Of a stretch of 46,115 bases of DNA, positions 16,801-27,300 are shown piece by piece. Under the pieces are notes generated by a model. That model searched no databases. It was not told the DNA's origin and saw only the letters and a list, made by a program, of their open reading frames with translations. The translations under genes were made by a program, and so were the position numbers. This stretch comes from a virus: positions 1 through 46,115 of IMG/VR virus record IMGVR_UViG_3300007540_000021. The stretch is one strand, 5' to 3'. The stretch's first letter is position 1; every line of letters begins with the position of its first letter.

Positions 16801-18370
16801 TCCGGAGAGTTTCGCTAAGTACGGAAGTACTATGTGGTTTGCCGATTCTAAAAGAGGAGCTATAATGAGATTAAGCCAAGACGGTTTAACTGAGATATCT
16901 GTTTATGGAATGGGTGATTACTTTAGAGATGATTCTATTAATAATCCTAACTCTAAGAGATTGGGTGCTTATGACCCTTACTTTGACCAATATGTAATAA
17001 CATTAGGAGACCAACCAACATTAGCTCCATTACAAGTAGAATGTGGAGGAAATATATTTAAGACGGGTCAAATAACTCCGTTTACTTATATACTTAAACT
17101 AAATAATTTGAGTGGTGATGTGGTTATAAACTACAACATAACTGTTGGTACTGCAAACGTATCTGCCGTGTTTAATGGCTCTACTTATGAAGACCTAGGT
17201 GTTACGGGAGCAGGAGATGTTACGTTCACTAGAGATAGTATGGTAGAAGATGAGGTAACTATCACAGTCACACCAACTGTAAGCCCTATTGAATATAACA
17301 TAAGTCACGTTTGCCCATTAGGTTCTTCTCTTAAAGTGGTTACAATTATATTAAACGATGAGGGAGATGTAGGACAAACAATGACAAGTAGATACAAATG
17401 GGATACATCATCATTCTTTTCAGAAACTCCGGTATTTCTTACGGGAGGTGTAACTCTGTATAAAGAAGAAGTTGGTGTCCAAGGTGTAGGAGGTTACCCT
17501 ATCGACGGTGCAACTGTAAAGATACAAGCTTATAAAGACTATGTTAATAGTGGAGATTTCAATGAGGCAGAGGCTAACGCACTAGGCTACTTAATATCCT
17601 CTACTGATTATACAGACGCGGATATAGCCACCATTACGGGATTAGCTACATTCCCTGCTATAACAACAACTAACGAGGACGGAGTTCCGGAGACTAATGA
17701 AGCAGAGTTTGTTATGAACAGACCGGTGGGTGACGAGATTCTTTATTTGATATATGATTATAGAAGCGTTGCAATTACATCTAACACTTATATAAATATT
17801 TACTTTGATTCTTCGGGGTCAATGAATAGCACGTTAACTCCATTACAAACAATGAGAGACACATTATTACAAGACGCTTTATTGCCGTTCTATGATAATG
17901 ACCCCGTATTGTATGCTAGTAGAGTAAATGTTGTATCTGACCCATCAGAGCAAACACTAACTATGCTTGACTTTAAAGGAACGTATCCGGTTGATGCTGA
18001 TAATGTTGTATCTCTTGTATTCCAAGATGAAGCGAACTCTATATATCACGGAGTTCCTAATGATTCAGCAGTAACAACAGCACAGTATGATATTGATATA
18101 GCCGCGTTTAGAGCTAGCTTAGACTCATTCTCACCTTCTTTTTATAGAGGTGTAATATTCCAAGTAGACGAAACGGGCGGAGGACTTAACTTCCAACAAT
18201 TTGTACAAGCGGTAGAGAACGGAACTAGTGCTTATGCAGGAACTAGTGGTCTATCAGATAAGACTGAAATAGTTTACAAGTATAACGTACAAGATGGAGG
18301 AACAGCAGGATATTACTTAACACAAGTAACAGACGCATTAATAGAATTAGGATTTGATTTAACACCATAA
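13832..18370 (+). CDS. Tail stabilization protein (crAss-like) with inserted Ig-like region and C-terminal vWA domain
   Basis: 1512 aa. The N-terminus (FVGSKMDKDTDSRLLPEG, then SYRDALNFRV) is the hallmark start of crAss-like stabilization proteins, which surround the tail hub. The body to about residue 1065 is the beta-propeller-like region, ending with YDPYFDQYVITLGDQ. After it come an Ig-like stretch (about 1065-1165), a CPLGSS-headed linker domain (about 1160-1250) and a von Willebrand A-type domain (about 1315-1512). The vWA domain carries a MIDAS DxSxS motif (IYFDSSGSMN, Asp1326, Ser1328, Ser1330). vWA domains bind metal and protein ligands, so this may add host-surface contact. The usual C-terminal module is absent and encoded by the next gene, 3 bases downstream. 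Confidence 0.8.
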   Translation: MPEIKNTFVGSKMDKDTDSRLLPEGSYRDALNFRVGNSESSDAGAGENSLSNRKLTNLTMGANPITIGMFGDEFEEKIYWFVKTDTGNYVFEWDNVNAIASYVLIDTRIGDANVLNFDEDYLITGVNVLIDSDNGNRYLFWTDGLNQPRQINIERAKSYGENGFGQEEISLYKAPPSAPPTITLTDTATDEENNLEEKFLTFSYRYKYLDGEYSALSPFTDFAFRPKTFFYDYSISSNESMINRFSAVDIAFNTGSDLVKEIEIVFKESGSNAVYAIESFSKGNKGWSDNTTVSFLYSNSKIKRVLSTDELNRLYDNVPLVAYAQEMIGNRILFANYKENINLLGADGDKIQVDLTVSKVSTAIVEGVPTETMRTNRDYEIGIAYLYGGGRLTTPLTSEGNTLYIRNSEAINKNQLKVVVANEAPALAEGFRFFIKQSKTDYDTIIPTLFYRDGVYVWIKLEANEASKINEGEFIYVKADSGSILTNVVQTKVLEIKTQDRNFLEDAGVTETKQLQGTYFRVKPIAFRINEEDFDLYEYAGYDNTRNRYNDPIRYLGGSSFSYVEDAIAYGLTATDDMVVTPAITYTGLLDVRYKIEIDTIGTPDTFKWSKDDGATFEALAVPITGATQALDDGIEITFGTTTGHDIDDYWVVSAKSSSDNNLGGNENSKAYAIYKGITELDTNGEQDVIEGGARITIVYQETGEGNISIEKNYISSRRYANIEEWFYGDNIQPDLGIVDSRVWFRRGSVGTTGAASFITIDKAQQMNMIIISLNTQNSDGDNIIKVYPRLTIFQSENDIIFETKPVDDNLDIFYEIGKTYSVSNGLHLANGASDISQTSSVSGEFVLDIFNSFAWGNAFESYKIKDLFNAKTMKMDTRPSSPIEDYKQNYRISSITYSGVFEQTTGVNALNEFNLSLANYKDLDDTYGKIKKLYSRDNDIISFQEDKIVKVLFNKSVLYNADGSGNVSQTIDVLGQEIPYAGEYGISDNPESFAKYGSTMWFADSKRGAIMRLSQDGLTEISVYGMGDYFRDDSINNPNSKRLGAYDPYFDQYVITLGDQPTLAPLQVECGGNIFKTGQITPFTYILKLNNLSGDVVINYNITVGTANVSAVFNGSTYEDLGVTGAGDVTFTRDSMVEDEVTITVTPTVSPIEYNISHVCPLGSSLKVVTIILNDEGDVGQTMTSRYKWDTSSFFSETPVFLTGGVTLYKEEVGVQGVGGYPIDGATVKIQAYKDYVNSGDFNEAEANALGYLISSTDYTDADIATITGLATFPAITTTNEDGVPETNEAEFVMNRPVGDEILYLIYDYRSVAITSNTYINIYFDSSGSMNSTLTPLQTMRDTLLQDALLPFYDNDPVLYASRVNVVSDPSEQTLTMLDFKGTYPVDADNVVSLVFQDEANSIYHGVPNDSAVTTAQYDIDIAAFRASLDSFSPSFYRGVIFQVDETGGGLNFQQFVQAVENGTSAYAGTSGLSDKTEIVYKYNVQDGGTAGYYLTQVTDALIELGFDLTP

Positions 18371-18373
18371 TAA

Positions 18374-19117
18374 ATGGCAAACACAATAACATATGACGAT
18401 GGAGTAAAAGGGTGGACATCATTCCACTCTTGGATTCCCGATTGGATGAGTAGACTTAATAATAGATTCTTTACTGTAAAGGGCGGGCAACTGTACCTAC
18501 ACAATGACGAAGACAACTCTATTAGAAATAATTTCTATGGTGTTCAGTATGCTACAACTTTAACATACATAATCAACGAAGAGCCTTCTACAATTAAGGT
18601 GGCTAAAACTATAAACACAGAGAGTAATAAGGCTTTTGACGTAACTATTAAATCATACCTAAATGATGAAACAGTTTCTATAACACAGTCTACAATAGAT
18701 GTAGCTGAATTTGTTAATAAGGAAGGGAAGTGGTATGGTTACACTAGACGTAATGAATTAGGCGGAGATTACTCTGCTAAAGATGTCTATGGTTTAGGTA
18801 GAGTTCAAGCGATAGTAGGAACTAATTTACAGTTTACAGCTCCTTACTCTAGGTCATCTATTTCAGTAGGTGACGAACTTAGAGATGAGGCGGGATTATT
18901 AGGTAATGTTGTAGACTTAACAGACGCAACAAATATAGAACTTGATGCAAGTCCGGCATTCGTACCAAACAATTTTGTATTTGGTATTAAGAACGGTAGA
19001 ATAGAAGGAAGTGCTATAAGAGGATACAACTTTGAGGTAACATTAACAGACGAGTCTACAACAAGGACAGAACTGTTTGCAGTATCATCGGAGATGTTCA
19101 AGTCAGAGCCTTCGTAG
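18374..19117 (+). CDS. Detached C-terminal module of tail stabilization protein
   Basis: 247 aa. It opens with DDGVKGWTSFHSWIPDWMS, then NNRFFTVKGGQLYLHN and RNNFYG. In crAss-like and related Bacteroidota phages this block normally forms the C-terminal part of the stabilization protein itself. Here it is a free ORF three bases after that gene's stop (TAATAAATG). The rest is beta-rich (LGRVQAIVGTNLQFTAPYSR). It probably assembles with the 1512-aa partner in the tail. A sequencing frameshift is unlikely because stop and start abut cleanly and the partner continues with a complete vWA domain. Confidence 0.7.
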   Translation: MANTITYDDGVKGWTSFHSWIPDWMSRLNNRFFTVKGGQLYLHNDEDNSIRNNFYGVQYATTLTYIINEEPSTIKVAKTINTESNKAFDVTIKSYLNDETVSITQSTIDVAEFVNKEGKWYGYTRRNELGGDYSAKDVYGLGRVQAIVGTNLQFTAPYSRSSISVGDELRDEAGLLGNVVDLTDATNIELDASPAFVPNNFVFGIKNGRIEGSAIRGYNFEVTLTDESTTRTELFAVSSEMFKSEPS

Positions 19118-19160
19118 AGTTTGTATAATCCATTTATTATTCGTATATTAGCGTAGTTAC

Positions 19161-19187
19161 TAGCACTTTTTGTGCTACGTTTTTTTA
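19161..19187 (+). terminator. Rho-independent terminator after tail operon
   Basis: TAGCAC (19161-19166), five-T loop, GTGCTA (19172-19177), CG, then a seven-T run. It closes the connector and tail operon. Confidence 0.75.
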
Positions 19188-19197
19188 CGTAAATTTG
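19169..19197 (+). promoter_or_regulatory. Promoter TTTG-N17-TAAATTTG before ejection-protein genes
   Basis: TTTG (19169-19172, inside the terminator loop and stem) and TAAATTTG (19190-19197) are 17 bases apart. The -7 element ends 30 bases before the ATG at 19228. Terminator and promoter overlap, so the ejection-protein genes form a separate unit. Confidence 0.55.
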
Positions 19198-19227
19198 TAT
19201 TTATAACAATTAATAAAGAAAACAACT

Positions 19228-19758
19228 ATGTTTGGAGCAATTTTAGGAGCGGCAGGCGGTATAGCTAAAGGAGTAATGGGAGCAATACAAGCCGGCAAAG
19301 CCAATAAAGCAATAAGAAATTATAAGAGGCAAGACCTTGTGAATGTACACGAAGGAAGAAGTGTAAGTACTAAGGCTCAAGAATATGCACAAGAACAATT
19401 AGCTATGAGTGCCTCAACTGCTATGCAAGGAATACAAGCTAGTGGGGTGAGAGGGGTTGTTGGAGCAACGTCTAAAATAGTAGGCAACGCAGTAGATAGC
19501 GCACAGAAAATTGGCGCTCAAATTGATGTTGCACAAACTCAATTAGATGCAGAGAAAGCAACTGATGAGGTTAGAATCCAACAAATGACAGAAGCTAGAG
19601 AGAACGCAGATTTGGCGGGATTAGGTCAACAATTAGCTACCGGACAACAAAACTTGTTTAGTGGTATAGGTGACGTAGCTCAAGGGGCTAGTTCATTTAT
19701 GGCAATGGGTAAAGCTAATCAAGCTGACGGTAAGTCGTTTATGGGCGGTGATGTCTAA
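19228..19758 (+). CDS. Internal virion / ejection protein (small)
   Basis: 176 aa. The N-terminus is a glycine-zipper-like amphipathic helix (MFGAILGAAGGIAKGVMGAI), followed by a long Ala/Gln-rich helical body (SASTAMQGIQASG, AQTQLDAEKATDEVRIQQM). This layout is common to podovirus internal proteins that are ejected and insert in the host envelope (compare T7 gp14). It heads the ejection operon, with the 505- and 2303-aa proteins following. Function is inferred from composition and position. Confidence 0.65.
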   Translation: MFGAILGAAGGIAKGVMGAIQAGKANKAIRNYKRQDLVNVHEGRSVSTKAQEYAQEQLAMSASTAMQGIQASGVRGVVGATSKIVGNAVDSAQKIGAQIDVAQTQLDAEKATDEVRIQQMTEARENADLAGLGQQLATGQQNLFSGIGDVAQGASSFMAMGKANQADGKSFMGGDV

Positions 19759-19779
19759 CAATAAAAAATATAAACTATT

Positions 19780-21297
19780 ATGCCACAAAAGGGTACATAC
19801 ACAGCTCTACAAAAACTTAAACCTATTGAAACTGATTTTGGTGCAATAGCTAAAGAAGAGCAAGATGCTCATATTAAAAACAGAGCATTAGAAAAAGTAG
19901 ATAAAGATAAAGTTCAAGCTGAGAAAGATGCAATCAAGTTCAACCCTTTGGGAGACCAATCTACGGGAGTTGAAAGTCTTGACGATGCCTTATTTAAAGG
20001 TATTCGAGATATGAATCAAATCAGATATGAAGATTGGAAGAAAGCTAGGAATAACCCTTCTTATGCTAAATCAGATGAGTATCTAGCAAAAACTGCAAAC
20101 AGAGCCAACTACGCTAAGAATCTAAAACTATTTACAGACAAGTACTCAGAATACGCAAAAAGTGTTACTGCTATGGGCGGTGACCTATCGGGTTGGAATC
20201 AAGACGCAATGAAAGAGGTAAACGCTTTCTTTAACGAAGAGAAAGTAATGTTCAAAGAAAACAAATACGGAGAGCCTATTGCTATGGTGGCTGTCATAGA
20301 CCCCGACACCGGAGAATACGAAGTTAACGAAGATGGCTCACAAAAACATACAGAAACATCTTTAGCTAAAGTAATGAAAGGTACGGGTATGTATGATATC
20401 GTACCGCAAGTAGACACAGTAGAGGCTGTAAAAAATATTGGAGACATATTAGGTGATGACCTTAAAGATGTAAAAAAGGGTTGGACTATAACAAGTAAAC
20501 AAGAATGGGCTAACAAAGAAGCGGGAGCTAAGAGTTTAGTTCAGTCTGAATTAGGTTCTGTTAAAAACCCTACTTCATTAGCAAAAAGAATATGGGCTGA
20601 TGAAATGGGCAACAGTAAAGCCGATTGGGATGAGAATGCATTTGAAGAGGTAACAAATAAAATGCTAGAGAAAGTAAAAGCTACTTATGATGAGAAATTA
20701 AAAATAGCTTACAACTACGCAGGAGAAAATGCCGCGGCAGGCAGACAAGCTAAACGAGATGAAGATGTAATTGTACCGGTTGTAACACCAGACTCTAATA
20801 CCGGAATACCGGTAATAGCACCAATCCCGGGATTAGAAAATAAAGATGGATACTCTGTATCATTTGGTAAAGGTGTTCTTACATCTAAAACAGAAGGTAC
20901 TAGTGAGTTGGTAGACAACGTTTGGATAACAGAAGACGGTAAAATGTACGCCACTAAAAAGAAAGCTACCAAAGTAAGTAAAGAAGCTGTAAGCGTACTA
21001 GATGAAAATGGTGAGATAGATAACTCAAAACTAGTTGATATCGTTATGGGAGGCGGTGGAAGCTCTAGCGGGTGGAAAGTCGAAGAGGTTACAGAAGAGT
21101 TGACCGAAACAGATTTCACTAATTTAGCCAAGAACGGAAAAGTTAAAAACGATAAAGGTAGATACTACAAAGACGGTAAACAACTTAAAGATGACTTAAA
21201 GAGTCAAATAAAAAATATGCCAAAAACTAAAGCTAGCTCTTTTAATGGGGGAGCTAAGTCTAAAGGTGGCGCAAGTAAATTTAATCCAACTAATTAA
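19780..21297 (+). CDS. Internal virion protein (medium), unassigned
   Basis: 505 aa, mostly helical and charged in the N-terminal 280 residues (KDKVQAEKDAIKF, DWKKARNNPSYAKSDEY). A Val/Pro-rich linker follows at about 330-350 (VIVPVVTPDSNTGIPVIAPI), then a Lys/Gly/Ser-rich C-terminus (KASSFNGGAKSKGGASKF). No enzyme motif was found. It lies between the small and giant ejection proteins and resembles the middle member of podovirus ejection-protein trios. It probably resides in the capsid with the DNA. Confidence 0.55.
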   Translation: MPQKGTYTALQKLKPIETDFGAIAKEEQDAHIKNRALEKVDKDKVQAEKDAIKFNPLGDQSTGVESLDDALFKGIRDMNQIRYEDWKKARNNPSYAKSDEYLAKTANRANYAKNLKLFTDKYSEYAKSVTAMGGDLSGWNQDAMKEVNAFFNEEKVMFKENKYGEPIAMVAVIDPDTGEYEVNEDGSQKHTETSLAKVMKGTGMYDIVPQVDTVEAVKNIGDILGDDLKDVKKGWTITSKQEWANKEAGAKSLVQSELGSVKNPTSLAKRIWADEMGNSKADWDENAFEEVTNKMLEKVKATYDEKLKIAYNYAGENAAAGRQAKRDEDVIVPVVTPDSNTGIPVIAPIPGLENKDGYSVSFGKGVLTSKTEGTSELVDNVWITEDGKMYATKKKATKVSKEAVSVLDENGEIDNSKLVDIVMGGGGSSSGWKVEEVTEELTETDFTNLAKNGKVKNDKGRYYKDGKQLKDDLKSQIKNMPKTKASSFNGGAKSKGGASKFNPTN

Positions 21298-21303
21298 AAT
21301 ATA

Positions 21304-24300
21304 ATGAACGAAGAAGCAATTCAATATAGTTACGAGCTTTTTAAAAAAGACGGTTACGAAGGAAGTGTTGACCAATATAAATCCCTTATTACAGAAAATA
21401 AGGATGCATATAATCACGCATATAAGTTATTTAAGGATGACGGATATGAAGGAGGAGAGAGCGGATTTAAAGGACTAGTGGTGTCACCACCAAAAGAAGG
21501 AGCGTCAAAAAAAGCAACAGCCGTTTCTACGGAATCTCCATCGGATTCGGCTCAAGGAGTTGGAGAATCGGTTACAGCAGGAAGTCCTAGCGTTGATAGT
21601 GAACAACCTCAGCCTCAAGTAGAGGGTGAAGACCCTATCGTACAAGAAATTGAAGCTAGAAAACAAGAACCTAATCCGGAGATAGTGGCTTTGTATGACT
21701 CATACAAACAAACCGGTGAAATCACAATAGAGGATGAGCAACAAGTAGCTCAGAAAGTAGCTGACCAAAAAAAGGGAGAAGGAAGAGGTTGGTATGAAAC
21801 TGCCGGAGCATATGTTGATGGTTGGTTAAGAACGGGTATGCCTATACCTCTCTACAAGTACGACACAGAAGAAGGTTTACTTGAGAAAAGAGAGTTAGCA
21901 AGAAAGTCCACGTTTTTAGAGTCTCTACCTAATGAGAAAAGGGAAGAGTTAAATGCTTATGCAGTAAACAGAACTTTAGCTTTAGATAAAGCAAGTCAGA
22001 ATATATTAGCAGAGAATTCTATTATAGAGGAGAAAGCCAAACTACTTGTTAAGAATATAGGTCATTTAGCTGACGCTATTAAAAGAACACAAGAATCCGG
22101 CAAAGCTGTACCACAAGAAATGTGGGAAGACTACAAACAAAGAAAAAATGAGATAGAAGATATCTCTGTAAAATATAACGGTAATGTAGATGTAATAGAA
22201 AGCAACAATGAAGACATTGGTAGCTTTGTAGAAGAATTAGATTTACTTAAAAAGAACTACAACGGTATTGGGTACTACAAAGATTTAGCTAGACTAACAA
22301 CTGCTGATATGCTTTCGGGCATAATGGAGTTTGGTGTATCTACTGCTGAAATGTTACCCGTAGCACCGGGAATTCCTGTACAAGTTTCTTATCCGGAAGC
22401 AGAAAAGTTTGTAGCTGAATTTAGAGAAGAGACACAAAGACAAAGAAGCCTTATCAAACCACAATTATCTATTGAAGATGTTGAGGTTGGTAAAAACTTT
22501 GGTAAATGGTTAGCTGAACAAACTATGGTTCAACTACCCGTACTTACTACATTAGCCGCCTCGGGGGGGTCGGGTGTAGGATTAGGCATACTTGGTACAA
22601 GTTCAGCGGGGTCTAAGGTGGGGGAGTTGAAAGATTACCAAACAGACCTACGTGCTAAAATAGAGAGAAAGAAACTAGAAATAGCTGGAATGGACGGTGA
22701 CGATTTTATCGACCCCGAAGTAAAAGCTAACGCATTAAAGCAATTAACAGTTTTAGAAAACAAACCTACCTACGGCAAGATTGAGATATATCTTGCAGGA
22801 GTTGGTAATGGTTTAGCAGAAGTTCTTTCTGAGAAAATATCTTTAGGTATATTATCTAAAGGTAAAAGGGTTCTTAAATCCGCTACTAAGTCAGAGCTTA
22901 AAATGGGTTATAAAGAATACATCAAAGAGACTGCCGACCTAATAGTAGGTGGAGGTATTGATATGGGTAAAGAGGCTACCTCAGAATTTGGTAACACTTT
23001 AGTTCAAAATGCAATAGATATCCTTTACTTAGGTGACGAAGATACACATATACTTGATGGCACACTAGACGCGTTAGCGAGTGGTGGAGCTATGGGTGCG
23101 GGAATGAGTATGTTCCCTAGCCTTATAGGTTTAGGTTCTAAAGCACTTATGGGCAAAGATGCATCTGATTTGATGACTAAAAACTCTGCAAAACTTACTA
23201 CATTACTTGACGAACTTGAAATGGGAAGAGAAACTCTACCCGAGAGTACTAAAAAAATAATGTTAGATAAAGTTAACTCTATTATTGAAGAACAAGACGC
23301 TACATTAAAAGAAGCTTTCAAGAGAGCTAAAGAACGTTCTCCGGAGGATAATGCTAAGTTAATTGAGATAGACAAAGAGGCTAACAAAATAATGAAAGCT
23401 GTTCAAGATATCAAGGCAGGAGGTCTTACACCTACTATGCAGGCTGATTTATTAAATGACTTAAAAGAAAAAAGAGATAAATTAATTGAGAAGAAATTAG
23501 AAATTCTTGAGAAGAAACCAATTAAAAAAGAAAAAACAGATGGAGAAGCGAAACTTGAAGATGCCACGGAAACTGAACAAGATACAGCCGAGAAAACAAC
23601 TACAACCGAAACAGACACAACTACCACAGAGGAAGGAGACGGGACAACAACTGACGAAGGAACAGAAGGAGGAGAAACAGTTCAAGGAGAGGATGGAAAG
23701 AAATCAAGCGTGGATGGAGATGGTAAAGGAGTGCAACCGGATAGCGATGGAGATACGGGAGAAACATCCGAAGATACCACCGATACAGATGGAGGATTAG
23801 ATGAAGGAGCAACTAAAGCTAAAGAGAAGTTAGGGAAGAAAAAAGAGGATGTAAAAAATAATATAAGAGATATAGAAGGCAAGTTATCAGAGGTTAATAG
23901 AACCTTAACTTATTCTATGTCAAAAAGCCCTTCTGAACTTAAAGAGGCTAGGGAACAAAAGGTTCAATTAGAGAAAAGGAAAAGAGGAGCTGAAATATTA
24001 CTAAAAAAGCTTGATTCACAACTGTCTGATATTCAAGGAGATGTAATCGGTGAGAATGGCGTAGACGGAAAAGCTAAGGACAATGGTACAGATAAGCCAA
24101 AGAAAACGGCTTATGAGATAGAAGTAGAGAGAATTGAAGAAGAAAAAAGAGAAAAAAGAAGAAAAAAAAATAGATTAGCTAAAAATAAGGTAACACCTAC
24201 TCAAGAAAAACAATTAAGAGCTAAAGCTCCTAGAGTATTACCATTAATAGCAAAACTGTTTCAAGGAAAAGCTTCTTTGATTACATTGTCAGAGGTATAC

Positions 24301-27300
24301 CCAAAAGATAGCCCATTCTATCCCCTTATAGATTTAATGGCTAAGAACAAAAAGAACTTCAACCAAATAAGTTTAAGATGGAATACTGAGTCAGAAACTA
24401 GAGAGGGGGCAGATGGATTATATGCAAGAGGCTCGCAAGAGATAGCATTAAATCCGGGCACTAGACAAGCTGAACATACTATTGCTCACGAATCAGTTCA
24501 CGCAGTTACGGTAAATGCAGTTGCGCAAGTTCTAGGCTCTGAATCCAAAGCGGGTCAAGAATATCTTGATGCTGTTATGGATATGGTAAACCTAAATAAA
24601 AACTCTAAGAACCCAATAGAAAGGGCTGTTGCTGAATTAGGGGCATTATATTTAGAAGTTCTTGAGAATAGTGGTAGAATGGATATGGCTAAGAAATCAG
24701 CTAATGCTCGTTTGGGAAGAGGAATGGATATGTATGGGTTTACTAACCTATATGAATTTGTTGCGGAAGGAATGTCTAACGCTAAGTTCCAAGATTTTTT
24801 AAATGGTATGAGTTCAGATGTCAAAATAAAATCTGATATCCCTAAAACAATGTTTACTAAGTTTGTAAAAGCGGTTGAAAGCATACTTTCAGCTATGTTT
24901 GAAGGAAAAACAGTTATCAAGGATACTGCATTATACAATCTTATTAGGGTTTCATCTAACATTATGAAAGTTAATGAAGGATTGAGTAACCTATCTGATA
25001 AAGATATATTAAAAGACGGGAAGAAAATTTCAGATATTGTCTCAAGAGATGATAGTGAACTAGGTAGAAGAGAGCGTATGCAAAATGAGATTGACGATAT
25101 GTTGGCTCAAGGCGCTAGCGAATCTGCTATTATAAATAGTTACGATACTAAGAAAGAAAAAGAGATTGCTACTGATATATTATCAAGAAGGAAAAAGCTT
25201 ACTAAAGAAGAAGCTAAAGCTAAATTAGATGCCACCTTCGACAAGGCTCAAAAAGAAATGTATGAGAAGAAGACTGACATCAAATCGTGGAATAATAGGA
25301 TGAGAAAACTAGCTTTATGGTTTTTTGATAGACAGTATGTGCCTAAGATGATATTGAAGAGGTCGGGTCTTAACCTTGTTAGAAATTATATGATTACTTC
25401 TAAGGGAGCTTCGGGTTATGCTAAATTTATGTATGACGAGGCTTACAAGAAGATATACCAAAAGACCGTAAAGGTGGGTAAAGAATTAGTTGTGGATGCG
25501 CTTAGTTCAGCAGATATAAAAACCTTGGATAAGATGATTATGGTTCGTAGAATTATAGCTATCGACAAGAATAGAGCTGAAAGAGGTATGCCGCCGGTAA
25601 CACAGACCGGCTTCTTAAATGGAGCAGAGTCTAAGTTAGCCTTAGAGCAAATGAAGGTAGAGCTAGGGGCAGAGAAATTCAATAATATGAATAAAAGAGC
25701 CGACGCTTATTTTGAAGCTTTCCAAGACCTCTTGTCCGCGATGGAGGAGAGTGGTCTAGTTTCAAAAGAGTTTGCAGATAAGTTCTTTAACGTTGACTAC
25801 CAACCTAAAGTTTATTTGGATTTCTTAAAGACAGCAGAACAAGAGATGTCTATTATAGAAATGGGGGCAGAAGAAAGCTCATCATTAGCGTCTGAACAAG
25901 TACGTAGTTTAGAAGAAGGGTCAGCAGGTTCTCTTATAACAGACTCTCGTTATTTGTTAAGTCGTTCTATGAATGCTAGAGCTAAGTCTGTCGCTATGAA
26001 TAATACAGTATCTAAGTTGTCAACAGAAATGGAGGCACAAGCTGAGGTTGTTCAAGAGCTTAAAGATAAAAACCCAAAGGATTTAACAGCTAAGGAAAAA
26101 AGAACTATAAAATATTTTAATGAATTATCAAAAGCCGTTAAGTATAACCCAATAGTAAGTTTTACTAAAAGCGGTAAACCAAAATACAAGTACAAGGCGG
26201 GCAAAAATAGTCACCCACAATACTATTACAGAAATGGTGTTAGACATATGCTTATAATGGAAGAGTCATTCTTCGACGCATTTAATGATAATGTGAAAGG
26301 TATATGGAAAAACAGTAATGTAAAAGAGAAAGTGGCTATTGCTTCGTTATCGGGATTAATTAAAACGATTGCAACGGGTAATAACCCTGCATTCTTCTTA
26401 ACGAACGCACCCCGAGATTTTATGTTCGTAGCAACATTCTCTCCGGTGTATGGTTCTGTTGTACCTTGGAATCTTATAAAAGTTTTCGGGGGAATGGTAA
26501 AAGGGATAGTTGATATTGAAACAAAGAATAACAGTTTCAGAAACTTCGTTAAGTACGGAGGTATGCTAGACTTCTTGCATAAGCAAGGTGAGTTCAAAGG
26601 AACAAGTTGGACTAGAAGAAAGTTATCAACTAAAAATGGTAAACTATTGGGTATGTTTGGTAACAGGTCTAAAAACTTTACAAGCATATTAGGTAACGCT
26701 TTATCTTTTAAGAAACTTCAAATGTGGAGTGAGATTGGGGTTAGAATGGCTGTATTTAATCAGTCTGTACAGAACCAATTTAAAGCCGAGGGAGTGAAGA
26801 ATGAGACTGAATTTTTAGCCAAGTTAGGTGAAGAAGGTGCTACTAAGTTACAAGATGTATATGTAAATGCAACGGCAGAAGCTAGAAATACTACTGACTT
26901 TAGTCAAGGTGGAATCTATGCTAAAGATGCTGACGCTTTAATACCTTACTTAAACGCGGGTATCCAAGGTACAAGAGTTGCAATAGAACAATTAGGGGCA
27001 AATGGAGCAAGCGGGTTTGTGCAAACATCATTGCGAATAGTTCAGTCAGCCGCTTTGTTGTCTGCTATTCCAATGGCGATAGGTATTAAGATGTTAGGTT
27101 GGTTAGGTGATGATGAACTTCCGGAAGAATACAGGGGCCTATCAGCAGGAGAAAGATATTTGAAAGCTAGAAAAGGGGTAAGTAAATATGACCAAACTAA
27201 TTATTCAATATGGTTCACGGGTAGCTTTGATGCAGATGGGGAGGCACAATATGTAAGAGTAGCTAAACCACATTTCTTAACACCTTTTATTGCTTACTCA

